From NCBI GenBank assembly GCA_964017195.1, contig OZ024890.1:51910341-51974340 (forward strand): a DNA stretch of 64,000 nt, read 5' to 3'. Within the stretch, counting starts at the first letter, position 1; each line of letters opens with the position of its first letter. Shown in pieces: positions 14,701 to 30,894 of the stretch. Source of the DNA: Siderastrea radians (taxonomy: Eukaryota; Cnidaria; Anthozoa; Scleractinia; Rhizangiidae). The translations under genes and the position numbers were made by a program. Under the pieces are notes generated by a model. That model saw only the letters and a program-made list of their open reading frames with translations, did no database searches and was not told where the DNA came from.

Positions 14701-16164
14701 ATAACTAAAATGGCAATTCAACACTGTATCAAGTTAATTTTGCTTCATTTTCCCAATAATAGTCTTTATAGTCTGAATGGTGGCCATATTGAAAAATCCC
14801 TCCCTTCCCAGCTGCCAGTCAGACCCTACCCAGATTGCCTCTAATCTTTAAAACGTTCCCTACGATACCTACTACTAGTGTGCCAAGTTTCATGCTTTTA
14901 TCATAAAGTGCAGAATAATTTCACCTATCTGCTAGACTATTGCCAGAGCGTGCGCGCATTGAATTTAAAATTCTTCTTATTACCTTTAAAGTTATTGAGG
15001 GTCTAGCTCCTAACTATCTTTCTGATTTAATAGCAATTTTACCGTCGCCAAATTATGATCTACGTCGTAATAGCAACGGAATTCTCTTAGCGAGAAGCAC
15101 ATTGAGAACAAAGAAAACAATGGGTGACTGCGCGTTCGAGTTTGCAGCACCGATATTATAGAATAGTTTGCCTTTATAGTTAGACAAACAGGTACTATCG
15201 ACAATTTTAAGAGATCACTTAAGACTTATTTATTTGCTAAGACGCATAATTAATTTCTCATATTTTAATATTTATTATTTTATAATTGTTGTTTATTATT
15301 TCTTTTAATCGTACATTCATTTTACAATAGTATTGAGCATGAGGTTATTGTGATGAAAAAACATAGGATATAGTTATTTCTTTTTAACATATAAACATAT
15401 CGCCATGATAAATTAGTTATGTTTAATGCAAGATTGTAATGCGCATATGATTATATTCATAGAAGGTGCGCACTATAAGTGATAAATATTATTAAATATT
15501 ATTATTACATGACTTAACACTCAGTGGACTCAAAAAGAAGTGACAAAAATTCACTGCTTAACCGAAGCCGTGAAGAGAAGTTGGTTTGGGGAGACACCGA
15601 ATTTCTTCTACTATTTTATATTGCTGGACCACGACTTCTGGAGTTTGTAATTAAGAATAAATTAGGTTTTTCCCAAATGCTTCATTTTTTTTCTAGTAAG
15701 CGCTGTTTGCATTCCTTCGTATAACTTAAAAACACTTTGACCGCGAGAGTGCGCAGTACGACAAAAACTGTTGTCCTTACCTATCTTTTTGTACTTTGTC
15801 CTTCCACAGAGGAAATATCCTTTTCCATAAACGCGTGTTGCTTCCCTTACTAGCAAACATTCTTGCCCATTAAGTGGCCCGGATATTGACCAACTTAATT
15901 TCAGTAAGCTGTCACGCGAAATGCAAAGAAAACTGTTAGCCCAGAGCTTGGCAGTCGGCTCATAAGGCATGGCGGTATTTACACAGTCTTGGCCGTTGAC
16001 TTTCCCTTTAGGTGACCACGTGATAGTAAACTTTTTCAAAGCGGGCTTGTAGCACAGGTATTTGGATCCCCAATCTCTATCACGTGGCTGATTGATTGCG
16101 ATGCAGTGGAGGAATGGAGGAGAGGTTGTGCGAATGGAGAAGTGATGTGGAAAAACTGGAAATT
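5557..16164 (-). CDS. NYLC-repeat / C-type lectin protein, 3' exons (join of four exons)
   Basis: Proposed join on the minus strand: 16164-15781, 8999-8736, 6576-6336, 5719-5557, giving 349 codons then TAG. Exon phases agree along the chain (1-1, 1-1, 1-2, 2-stop). The product has five NYLC repeats in two blocks (three plus two), then a long-form C-type lectin domain with six Cys, an EPN sugar motif and a WND calcium motif. It is likely secreted, extracellular and sugar-binding in a calcium-dependent way. It lies just 3' of the astacin exons at 24014-18304. In the plus-strand paralogue astacin and NYLC exons are joined, so this may be the C-terminal half of one astacin-NYLC-lectin gene. Against that, the last astacin exon shows no donor and runs into a stop. 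No TSP1 exon was found between the two NYLC blocks, unlike the paralogue; that intron holds a LINE and a DNA transposon. Confidence 0.65.
6069..6303. mobile_element. MITE, near-perfect inverted repeat in the lectin intron
   Basis: Arms of about 72 bp (about 6072-6143 and 6227-6300) are reverse complements with few mismatches; the inner end reads GGGAGAGACTCTGGGG. A related fragment appears at about 9786-9850, so this is a family. It has no coding capacity and lies inside the intron between the two lectin exons. Confidence 0.75.
6336..6576 (-). CDS. C-type lectin domain, penultimate exon
   Basis: The acceptor is a long pyrimidine tract plus TGCAG before 6576; the donor is GG|GTACGA after 6336; phase in 1, phase out 2, 241 nt. 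It encodes the N-terminal half of the C-type lectin domain: GCYPRW, a second Cys (PYC), TWQEAEDFC and WIGL, ending in WEWSDG, which joins directly to the next exon. The extra N-terminal Cys pair marks a long-form domain. The donor is not a strong consensus (GTACGA), but phase and homology fix it. Confidence 0.83.
6577..8735. other. Intron with degenerate repeats
   Basis: No exon is visible. Between about 7640 and 8000 a short phrase of the type ATAAGAACCTGTTAGGCTAA recurs at least four times in varying form, suggesting a decayed repeat cluster. A poly-G run lies near 6805-6813. Confidence 0.45.
8736..8999 (-). CDS. NYLC-repeat exon (two units)
   Basis: The acceptor TTTCTTCGCAG precedes 8999, phase 1. 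The translation starts EFPSWPYDF, the same lead-in seen as EFPVFPHHF (16164) and EWPKFPEDF (63867). Two repeats follow, each with C-x-x-I, a Trp and a closing (K/Y)LC: QCIPIYER...KLC and RCTRITER...NYLC. The donor is uncertain. CCGG|GTGTAC at 8736 keeps phase 1 and fits the lectin exon; a stronger GTGAGT site would end the exon at 8723 in phase 2. Confidence 0.72.
9445..9763. mobile_element. MITE with 52-bp inverted ends and 12-bp flanking duplication
   Basis: The ends are ACCTCATCCCCAGGGCC... and its reverse complement ending CCTGAGGACGAGGT, through a shared CGTTCAAAATGGCGG segment. The 12-mer GCTTTTGCACCC occurs just outside both ends (9433-9444 and 9764-9775), which looks like a target-site duplication. 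Confidence 0.7.
10178..10209. repeat. (AAAC)n microsatellite
   Basis: Tandem ACAA units. Confidence 0.8.
10406..12640 (+). pseudogene. LINE reverse-transcriptase ORF, broken
   Basis: The ORF is disrupted in several ways. An in-frame TAA stands at 11198-11200 between SIL and VCLDDLLPVV. A LINE-tail insertion splits the domain after SWFQSYL. A stop near 12204 coincides with a frame change, after which the thumb region LNDEKKEFLLVGS reads in another frame. A further frame change occurs near 12440-12460, after which TSRLDYCNSLLYGVP reads in a third frame. The YADD motif itself is intact (around 12094-12105). The copy cannot encode an active enzyme. Confidence 0.85.
11665..11938 (+). mobile_element. 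Nested LINE 3' tail inside the LINE
   Basis: The segment begins IWNSLPLKLRRVQ and ends in a stop, the usual C-terminal end of CR1/L2-type ORFs (WNSLP...F). It is followed by a short 3' tail ending in an (AAAT)-rich run. It separates SWFQSYL from RAQRISVNG of the host element. The two reading-frame ends and the A-rich tail support a separate, later insertion. Confidence 0.75.
12637..14939. mobile_element. Non-autonomous TIR DNA transposon, 2.3 kb, inserted in the LINE
   Basis: The left end TAGTCCGGCAGATAAGTG and the reverse-complemented right end TAGTCTAGCAGATAGGTG match and stay similar for about 190 bp inward (shared TGCACTTTATGATAAAAGCA). The flanking trinucleotide TTG is duplicated (12634-12636 and 14940-14942). 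Removing the element restores the LINE peptide HWLPERARIEFK. No transposase was recognised inside; the short ORFs at about 13670-14010 match nothing I know. Confidence 0.8.
14943..15240 (+). pseudogene. LINE ORF C-terminal fragment
   Basis: This is the continuation of the LINE ORF after the DNA transposon: ERARIEFKILLITFKVIEGLAPNYL in pieces, DLRRNSNG, then a TAG in the expected WNSLP region (15159-15161), and further on a remnant of the usual FKRSLKTYLF-like ending in another frame. Confidence 0.75.
15781..16164 (-). CDS. NYLC-repeat exon (three units)
   Basis: The acceptor TTTTTTGCAG precedes 16164, the donor ATAG|GTAAGG follows 15781; phase 1-1, 384 nt, 128 residues. It opens with EFPVFPHHF and holds three repeats of about 38-40 residues, each C-x-x-(I/A/V)...W...(Y/F)LC: HCIAINQP...KYLC, DCVNTAMP...SFLC and ECLLVREA...YFLC. 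Between units runs a W-S-x-x-G-x-(L/V)-x-G segment (TWSPKGKVNG, SWSISGPLNG). I do not recognise a named domain family. It matches exons 61639-61789 plus 62652-62902 of the plus-strand gene, where an intron splits the same block. Confidence 0.82.
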
Positions 16165-16488
16165 CTGCAAAAAACAAAAACAAATCCATTAACCCTCTTA
16201 CTCTCAAGAGTGCCAAAAATAAAAATTTAAAACAAATCCCCAATTTCATTTCGTAAATACTTTAACATAAATTGTCCTATGTGAAAGTACTGCCGAAGAG
16301 GTTTCATTTGAATGGTCACATCATAGGATTTCATCCACAGACTTAAAAGTTAGAACCACCTAAATTGTCTGCATAACTGACGCTGGGAGTGAAAGGGTTA
16401 AGTGTTCACACGGTATTTGACTAAAATGAAATTAGTAAAAAAATTCAGTTTTCAAAGTGCCACTCTAAAAACTCTACTCACTCTAAAG

Positions 16489-16763
16489 CCAGCGACACGG
16501 GAGGCGATTTTATACGCCCGTCGCTTGAAATAGATCGTCAACAATCGCTGACGATTTTCGCTGGAGCGATTTTTACAGAATCACCCGCAAATTTAATGGC
16601 TATATCGGGCAAGTCAGATATCAGCGATTTCGATCGCTCGTCTCGGCGATCAAAATCGCTGGCAGAAATCGCCGTTACTGCAGTAGGCACGCCTGAGAAT
16701 TTTCGCTGGAGATCAAATTCACCGCGTCGAGCATATAAAATCGCTTAATGCGTCCCTGGCTTA
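16489..16763. mobile_element. MITE rich in CGATTTT/AAATCGC
   Basis: The left end AGCCAGCGACACGGGAGGCG and a reverse-complemented right end (AAGCCAGGGACGC, then GCGATTTTATA) frame a 275-bp block with internal repeats of the octamer-like CGATTTTCGC. It has no coding capacity. Confidence 0.65.
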
Positions 16764-16764
16764 A

Positions 16765-18303
16765 TATGAATGTATAGATAGCATAAAATATGCGCATATT
16801 TTAGTGCGTTATCCTTGAATTAAACCAGGGCCAAACGCGACTCTTGCCACCACATCTACACCTTTTGCTACAGTTCTTAGACAAGGTTACAGATTTCATT
16901 CTTCTTAATAGAAAACAAAAAGATTTAAAAGTTTCCAATAGATCATACCTGGGCATGAGTACAGGAGATTCATCTAAGAAGAAGAAGAAGGAGAGGAAGA
17001 GGAAAAGATTAAAATTCATTTGAATTCAAAGACCCACACAAAAATTCCAACATATTTGGTTTCTACTGGTAAATTAGAAATTAGGTTATTTAGGCTCTTA
17101 ATTTCTTTTGACGACAGCTGGTTGTTGCAGTTGTCAGAAAACAGATTCAATATGGATATGGCCCCTTGCTACATGCCTATTTTTTCTGCACAAGAGAAGA
17201 TGAAGGGAGAGAGCGAATGCCCATACATGGACCTCTTCCGATGAAAATTATTTGAAATCTATTTTTGGTTCTGTGTTATACTGCGCGGTTATTTTAAGGA
17301 CGACACCTCATTAGTCAGTTGAAATGACGTCATGTAATTTTAGATTGCTGACATGGGAACAATAAATATAAATAACCTTCGCGGGATCATTATCATGGGG
17401 TAAGGGGATTCACTCTCTTACATCATCCTCTCTTGGACTGCATTCTAGACAAGCACAGACCATGCTCTGGGTTCACTGATTTATTTACACCCACAACATG
17501 TCCTTTATTTTTCTAAACAAAAACCTGGTTCATTTTAGGTTACAACAGGTTCTTCATCTACAGGTTCTTCATTCAGTAAGTTCGTACTTGCGGGGTTGTA
17601 ATGCGTGGTGAAACCAGCTTTCTTGACTAACGACTTTATTGCCGGTTTTCACTCTCACACCATCAAAAAATAAATCAGTCGAAACCATTCAATAACAGAA
17701 GCTAAGAATTTCAAATGTTACAAAACATTAATGAATAAACAGCTTCTCCAAGTCTCAGGTCTGTGCAGTACACCATTCTTGAGTTATTTGCCGAAACGTT
17801 CCACGCAAATTTATAGAGCCCAGTATACAGACGCCATGTAGGTGTCCTTCCGCGGGACACCAACATGGTGGCTTGAAATCAATGAAACATCTGGAACTCA
17901 CTTTTGCTATGAGAGCGATTACTTTTTGCTCGTGAGGTATACAAACACATCAACACCTCTCCTAATACTTGAACTGTTTAAACTGCCAAAAATCATAAGA
18001 AACGACCTTTTTTCAAACGAGGCAGCTTTGTCACGGCGCCATCTTGATATCACCTACTGGGCGGCAATTTCGAAAATTCAGTATGCTTTATTTTAAACGC
18101 AAAGGATGATACCGAGCTGGAAACCCGTGAAAAGATACATTTTTAGGTGTTCCTATACCTGGTGACGATAAAAATTAAGTAGGCCTAGCGAGTTTTGATT
18201 TTAGAATTTTATGACGTAACGTGCAAACCAGCAATACAAACCGATATTATGAGGCAAAAATTCTCCTTGCGTGGGTTACTTTTTTTGGACGAGATGAGTA
18301 CAG
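16765..18303. other. Spacer between astacin and NYLC exons
   Basis: No exon was recognised. A minus-strand AATAAA lies at 18092-18087, about 210 nt beyond the astacin stop, and could end that transcript. The open frame at 17842-18096 (plus) looks like interspersed-repeat sequence, not a gene. Confidence 0.45.
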
Positions 18304-24014
<5,711 letters not shown>

Positions 24015-24289
24015 CTAAAACAATAACACTGATATAAAGGCAACGAAGGGGGAAGGGAATTTTATCCTCGCTTCCCATTCCCATTTCTGCGGATAGAAGC
24101 AACTAGTACTTCAGTCTTTACTTCGTCGAATGAAAATTCACTTCTGAAACGCGAATTGTGTTGGCTTATTATAAATGTTCCTGCACCGTAACTAATATTT
24201 AACTAATTCCAAAGTGATCGATTAGCGCTGATTATATTGTGTTTACAAAGTCAACAGGAGTGCCAGTGAGCTTGGACTAGGTCCAAATT

Positions 24290-26030
24290 GGCCAGATAGA
24301 AAAGCTGGACTGGACTCTGGACTGGACTCTGGACTGGACTTTGGACTGACTTTTATTGACTTGAAATGAACTTAATATTTTACTAATTAGTCAATAATTA
24401 AAAGTAAAGTGAAAATTTTTTTTGCATAAATATTTTTTCGGGACTAATTTGCAATATATATTTTTTGCTTTGTGCCGTTATGCACGATTTGTATTTCTTC
24501 TGTAAAAGTTGTGCAGGAATTTTTTTCGTATTTGCCCCCACCCCCCTCTTCCAAAAAAATAAAAATAAAACAAAATGGTCCATTCCTTACACTCAAACGA
24601 AGAAAACCGTGAACACTGAGAATATTTCTGGAATGTTTATTGTGTTTTGACCAATCACATGCGAGACCTTGTAACCGCAGGAAATAAATGGGTTTCTCAG
24701 TCACGGAATCGAGTTGGTTCTCCATTTGTTTTGAAAGACCTTCATCTTCACTTACAAGGATTTAAATTGTTATTTCTTTTTATCTGAGAGCCTCATGCAC
24801 TACGGGAGCGAAAAATGTGTGAGTGGTCTTTGACTTGTTGCGGCTGCATTGTAGCAACGACCGCGGACTGTCAAAGGAGGCATTCGTTATTCTTCAACAG
24901 CCTGGTGTACCGTTGCTAAATTTGAAAATATGTCATTTTCAAAATGTGCAACTACACGTTATATGATGCAAGCCTGGCTCGAAGGCATGGATGATTCGGC
25001 CTAAATAAATCGAGTCAGCTGTGCTGTCAATGGGCGAATTTGGAGAGAGAACATTTAAGTTTTTACTTCAAGGTGAAATAACTGCTGCTTGAGTTGGTTT
25101 TATTTGAAATGTCGGAAACACTGATCGTTGCGTCGGCTTGTCAAAAATTTTTATTCGGCAAAAGCGCTCAAACCTATTTTCGCTTGTGTAGTGCGTGGGG
25201 CTCTCAGATAGAAAGGAATAGCACTTCCAGTTTCTATAAGATAAACTGGTGAAGATTAAACCTTGTCGTCTTTCGAAACAACTCGATTCCGTGACTGAGA
25301 ACCCATTCGTTTTCTGCAGTTACAAGGTCTCGCGTGTGATTGGTCAAAACACACATTCCAGGAATATTTTCAGTGTTCACAGTTTTCTTAATTTGAGTGT
25401 AAATAAAAACAACTCAATTTAATTATGAACCAGTTTTTATAAACATTTTAACAATTTACCAGAAAACCCACGCTCCTCCACGATAGCGCGCAGCTCGCGC
25501 GATATAATTTTCGATCTGCGTGGAGCCTGTTAGTGAGTAAAAGATCTGTTGTTTTCTTTTCTGGCTTGAAAAGTGTTGGCAGATTGAAACCGGGGAGTAG
25601 AAGAACCGATTACTGCGACAGATTAGCTAGAGGAATTAATGAATTACATGTACCTTTACCAGATCCTCGATCGAGTTCCTGGTGGCCAGGGCGATGGCTT
25701 CGTCTTCATTTTCAAGCTGCAATTTTCTCCACCACGAATTTGTCATCGGAGCCGACGAATCCTCTCCACGGACAACGCTCGCATATGTACGCGTGGACTT
25801 CTCATCTCCATCGTGAAAACCATTACTTCCACAATCCATTATTTTTGCAAACGCAGAGTTGAACGTGAGAATACCGTAATAGATAGAAAAAATTTTCACT
25901 TTATTTATAATTATTAACTAAGTAGTAAAATATTAAGTTCATTTCTAGTTAATAAAAGTCAGTCCAAAGTCCAGTCCAGAGTCCAGTCCAAAGTCCAGTC
26001 TAGAGTCCAGTCCAGCTTTTCTATCTGGCC
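24290..26030. mobile_element. Mutator-like (MULE-type) element with long TIRs and 9-bp TSD
   Basis: The left TIR GGCCAGATAGAAAAGCTGGA returns as the exact reverse complement at the right end, and similarity extends well over 100 bp, including repeats of GGACTGGACT. A second inverted pair lies deeper (about 24575-24720 against 25265-25400). GTCCAAATT flanks both sides (24281-24289, 26031-26039), a 9-bp duplication as expected for Mutator-type elements. One unassigned minus-strand ORF lies inside. Confidence 0.8.
25636..25899 (-). CDS. Hypothetical ORF inside the Mutator-like element
   Basis: An 87-codon frame. From the internal Met the peptide is hydrophilic (MDCGSNGFHDGDEKSTRTY, then TNSWWRKLQLENEDEAIALA). 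A GATCTG|GTAAAG donor-like site lies near its end, so it may be one exon of a spliced element protein. I do not recognise a family. It may be element-encoded, captured host sequence or chance. Confidence 0.3.
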   Translation of the reverse strand: MKIFSIYYGILTFNSAFAKIMDCGSNGFHDGDEKSTRTYASVVRGEDSSAPMTNSWWRKLQLENEDEAIALATRNSIEDLVKVHVIH

Positions 26031-26430
26031 GTCCAAATTTGCATGATCAGGGAGGGGATGAATAGGGAAAACCTGTCTAAGCTATCGATGTTAAATCTGA
26101 ATTAACAGAAACTGACTTCATATTTACAGATAAAAAAATTTTCAGTTGGAAAAGAGAAATTTATTGCTAATTCCATTAGACCTGCAAACAGAATCTTGAC
26201 TCGTTAAAGTGGCAGACATGACAAAATGAATATTTGAACTGGGAACTGGATGTCCTTCCAGTTGTTTATCGTGTGATCAGCAATTTCAAGTTATGCTTAC
26301 AACTGAAACTGAGTTTGCTGGCTAATAATCCAAGCACTTCCTTGGACAGTTTTCGGAATCTTTCACAACTGTACAGTTTACCCAACAGAAAAGTTAATCC
26401 AAATTTAGTTAGAGTAGACTGAATAATCCG

Positions 26431-26580
26431 AATCGTACGAAAAAGATCCGGGGAAGATCCGAGCTAAAAGTGAGATGAGTGGGCGTGAACTAAGAGTTTA
26501 GAAAGAATAATCCAAATCGTACTAAAAAGAGCAGGGTCTGAGTGGAGCTGAAAGGTGGGTTGAGTGGGTGTGAACCAAGG
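26431..26580. repeat. Two-copy direct repeat, about 75-80 bp
   Basis: AATAATCCGAATCGTACGAA...GTGGGCGTGAACTAAG recurs directly after as AATAATCCAAATCGTACTAA...GTGGGTGTGAACCAAG with point differences. Confidence 0.7.
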
Positions 26581-27017
26581 AACAACGCCAATTCACGGAA
26601 GCAAATTTCAGTGCACGGATGATAGATAGTGCCCATGTGACATTCCAGTAGGCGCCAAATGGCCGGGCCAAATGCTGAGTCGTGTCATTTAATGATCATT
26701 GTGAACGTGACTGTAGATCTCTTACAGCTCACGTAGCCCACAATTACCCCCAAGTTATGGTTATATCTAGCAGGCGTTCATGATCATGATGACGATGATG
26801 TTGCGTGCACGGGGTGAAAATGATCCTCGTCTTCCAAACCGCCCGTCAGTAAGGATCGACGAAAGGCCTGATGAACAGCAGAAAACCACAAACAAAGATC
26901 CTGTTGGCTTGAACTTTGGATCTCAGAGGAAGGGATCTAGTCAAGTTCACTAAGTAATTATACAAAAAAGGCCAATGATCACTGCAAAGCTGATTCAAGG
27001 TCTTTTGTGTTTTTGTA

Positions 27018-27203
27018 CCATATTTTCTCAATTAAACGCCCCCGGCATTTATTTCAAACTTGGCATGGTGGACCCGGCGTTTCTTTGAATCAGTAGTTTA
27101 TTTGGGCCCGCCGATTTTTAAGACGTCTGAGGGGCTTATTTACAATTCCCTCTTTTGTGCCCGGCGTTTATTCGGGGCCCTGTGTTTAATCGAGAAAATA
27201 CGG
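27018..27203. mobile_element. TA-flanked MITE, GTATTTTCTCGATTAAACGC family, short copy
   Basis: The ends read CCATATTTTCTCAATTAAAC and, in reverse complement, CCGTATTTTCTCGATTAAAC; TA lies on both sides. The interior has repeats of CCCGGCGTTTATT. It is the same family as 48506-49276. Confidence 0.75.
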
Positions 27204-28725
27204 TATTTCCCAAAATATTGGCTGAACTGATAAGCCTTCATCTGGAAAAGCGTGGACAAAACATGGGGCACATGCCATGGTGAATGAACACAGAGTGAGG
27301 GGGCGTTTCAGTTTAAAAACCGGCCGGGCCCAGGTGGTATTATTCGCGCGAAAGAAATTTCCTTTCCAATCAAACCCCCTTCGTGCACAGAATTAAAGAC
27401 GATGTATTCGACAGTGTGTGGACTGAATGGCTGCTAAGAGTTATGTCATAATTCAGGCAATTCGGATAATAGCCTCCTGTAAATTTACCTTCTATTAATA
27501 GTTTCCAATTAGAATAATGGTGACCCCGTCGGGCCCCATCTAGTGTTAAAGAGGATAGGTTTATTTTCACACCTTACATTTAAGACTATTTAACGTTGTT
27601 TCACTGCGTCGGAGGAACAGGAATCCACAACTTCCCTCCTCTCGTACCTTTTAAACTCTCTTCCTGTCTTTTCTTTGGTAGCCTATGCCTAACACTTATG
27701 CTCCTTTTCTACTGAGTGCAAAATACTGCAAAGATATTCCCTATCTCTGTCGCTTCCCACCTCCTACGTCCCGCCCCCTTTCCTCCTGTTCCTTCTTTGT
27801 GTAGCCTCCATAGACTTTTCCTCGGAATTGTTGCCTCCATTTCTCCTGGGTTCGTGCCCTGTCTCCTTCCCCGCTCCATAGTGGTATTTATTTTATCACG
27901 ATCACGTGAAATCACGTCATCGTGTAGCACACCGGATATCTTATTTACGTTCATTACCAGTATCTCCTCTTTTGTAGAGATTCAAGCTAAAACCGGAGCA
28001 ATATATATGCCAGAGGACCCCGCTAATGTCATGTGCTGGGCGTTGAGCCATCAAGGTCACAAGGCATCAGTTTAAGAAGGGGAATTGTAGCTTGTGCCAA
28101 ACCAGCGACTAATGATATTGTAACTTATAACTTGTTGTGCAATGTTGAAAACTTCAAACTCCATAACAGAGGTGCCGCAATTTGTGTGGGAAGCATCCTT
28201 TGCACGCCCATCACGCACAATCGTTTGTTTTACATTACGGAAAGGTTTTTTTACGTTCAGTTGCCACAAAACAGTTTACAAGCTGTTGCAATTCGTTTCA
28301 CAGCTTAGTAATATAAACAAGTAGCAAAGACTGTATGAAGCAAAGTGTCAAGAAGATCTCTCAAGAATTCCGGTTTTGTGTGAGTGGCTTATACTTCTTT
28401 TATACCCTAAGGCATGTTTTATTTTCAGGGTTTTATTTCACATTTGGTGACATTACACGACCTATAGGCCAATATCCTCAAGTAAGACCTTGCTTAGACT
28501 CTCTTCATCGGGGCGTTGAAAGGATAAAATCCCCCTCTAAAGTATAGGTTGGGCACGTAATCAAGGAATTTTGAGGGAGGGAAAAAAATAATAACCTGTC
28601 CCCAGTACCACCCTCTCCGGCTCTTTAGATTGGTCTTTAGCCCGCAGCTACTCTGAGGACGTTCGTCTTCGCATGGTTATCATTGCCCAATAACAACCAC
28701 GAAACAAAGGTCAATGAAATCGCCT

Positions 28726-28937
28726 GGGGCCCGTTTCTCGAAAATCCAGGTAACTTTTCGGGCCCGGAGCTATTTTTTTAAAATCAAAGTCTATAGAAAG
28801 TTGGCGCAGTTTTTAGTGCGTATAACAGCCCGACTTGTTTTATCAACTAAGAATTTGAGTCTTAAATGCAAACATCGCGCACATAAAACAGCTTTCCGGG
28901 CCCGAAGAGTTATCGCGACTTTCGAGAAACGGGCCCC
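28726..28937. mobile_element. MITE with GGGGCCCGTTTCTCGAAA ends
   Basis: A 212-bp block bounded by GGGGCCCGTTTCTCGAAA and its reverse complement, with inner GGGCCCGRAG motifs on both arms. A diverged half-copy ends near 30209 (TTTTGAGAAACGTGCCCC). Confidence 0.72.
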
Positions 28938-30894
28938 TAGGGCAGATAACTGTATTCCCTGGTAAGCACAATATCCCCTGTTGCTACTTGTTGCAGTTTC
29001 CCCAATTTCATAGGCGACACACACGCAAGTATATAGTAAAAAATTTGCATTATTGTACCTGTTTCCTTGTCCATGTTTCTGGTGAAATAAAGAATATAAA
29101 ATTGCGACTCTCGTTTGTTAATTGGGTTAACTATATTGTAGCTACAATTTTCCTGAGAAATATTTGCGTGCGCCAATATATGCTTCAGCGTGGGACTACA
29201 AAGGACACGTCGCAGGGACAGCACCTTGCATGACGCTCTGTCTTCTCGTGTGAAACGGAAAATCGTTTCGTAGTTGCCCTGATTTGATTTACTCAGTAAA
29301 CCGTAATCGGAAGCACATGTTGTTCTCATACCCCAAATACCAGGAAACTCAGGCGTGAAAGGATGCCTAAAATAAAATTTTGGGGATGCAATTTTGCAAG
29401 CCTAACGATATTCAGTTGGGATCGTTTGTGGGGTATCTCGAGATGATAGTAATTTTAAAATACCATTCTTACTTGGCATAAAGATGTAATTAAATAATTA
29501 CACTCGAGCAATATGGCAAAGAAAAACAAAACTCCTGGCTACAACCTCGATCCCCACCATACAAATGAAATGACCTCAATACCTAAGCGAACTACCACTT
29601 TAACTGAAACTACGCTATAGGGACTTCACAGAGGATTTTAGCGGTACGTACCTTTTACCTGTACCTTGACATTTGTTAAGGATATTATGTAGGCGATTCT
29701 CCTTTAGGGGGCACTCTTCCGATGTTTGCTTTGGGGTGTGCTGCCGCCCGGTTCGTCATACCCTGCCTTTATTTCAGAGAAACACACTTCATTTTCCAGA
29801 CCCGTTTTAAGACCTGGTCCTGATTGGTTAAAAATTACGCGCCAATTTCCCAACCAGTGAAAACTGAAACCGAAACCAATTGTGACTTTCTGGCACGCGT
29901 TTTTCCGCGCTTGACGCCAATTACTTGTATTTGCTCCGAGTTCTGATCGGTTCAGTGTGTTGTTCGTGCCCGTACTGAAGTGCATTTCGCGAAAGCCCCG
30001 AGAATTTTCGGGCCGATTTCGGGCACGATAATTCACACTGTATCTTGAAAACAAAGAAGTTTCTCAGCATGAAACTTTGCTAGACGTTTAATATTTCTTA
30101 TCTAACAGATATGTTAAAATAACGGCTTTGTAGATTGAGTTGTTCATATCTTTAGAAGTGGCTTTTCGGGGCCGAAAAGTTTTTTGGGACTTTTGAGAAA
30201 CGTGCCCCTGATTAGTTAGAGTAGTTACGTAATCGCAGTTTATAACATCAAAGGATATTTTTGATTCCGTCTCTTTGTCTCTTTACATTTTTTTACGCTT
30301 TCGTGGTTCCCTTGAAAACCATGCCCAATTTCAGACTAGGAGGCAAAAGCATACCCACTTTCACATAAAAACAGCACAATCCATGACCCATCTTCAGACC
30401 TAAACAGCTCAAAAACTGTATCCTTCGGCGCACATACCTACATAGCTTATACAGTGGAGTACCCCGGAGTGATTTCTCTTGCCTTGCCGTTAGCGAAAAT
30501 CAGCAGCGGTACGTCAAATTCACGTGCATTTTTATAACGGGTTTTAGTCACTGCATCTTTTTAAAGCATACTAGTCACCATTAGTCACTGCAAGGTGCAA
30601 AATTGAAAGTTGGAAACACGTTTATTAGTTAATTTATATTTATGGGCAAGGCTCCATTGTCTCTCGAGACAGACAGGCGCCAACAATGGACAAGACTATC
30701 TCGTTTTTTAGATTTTCGAACCTTAAGATGATTCCATCAAAATACAATGAATATTTAGAATTTCCAAAACTTCACCCAATTGGTAATTATGTTATGAGCA
30801 TTTCAAAAATGCACTGAAACTGGGTCACCGCGCTCATTTTCCCACGAAATGGATGCCCATTATTCGCAACTATACGACTTGCAAGGTTTTCCTT

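Larger units (their letters stand above)
10406..15505 (+). mobile_element. 5'-truncated, decayed LINE (CR1/L2-like) with two nested insertions
   Basis: The reading frame starts in the linker after an endonuclease domain (DHAAVICEL), so the 5' part is missing. Reverse-transcriptase blocks follow: FRPVSNLQFISKLAEK, DLSAAFDTVDHDILL, GVPQGSCLGPLLF and the catalytic YADD. The C-terminal region resumes at 14943 (ERARIEFKILL, EGLAPNYLSDL), and an AT-rich tail with ATT repeats ends near 15505. It is interrupted by another LINE tail (about 11665-11938) and by a DNA transposon (12637-14939). It sits antisense in the intron between the NYLC exons of the minus-strand gene. The CR1/L2 placement is from general motif form, not a search. 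Confidence 0.85.

Noticed and set aside
17842..18096. 84-codon plus-strand frame
   Set aside because: Sequence looks like an interspersed repeat; no domain and no splice context.
26868..26895. CTGATGAAC...AGAAAAC as a possible hammerhead core
   Set aside because: The segment between the motifs cannot form stem II.
28937..29329. 130-codon minus-strand frame beginning near an EFPGIWG phrase
   Set aside because: The lead-in vaguely recalls the NYLC exons, but no C...W...YLC unit follows and no clear acceptor is present.
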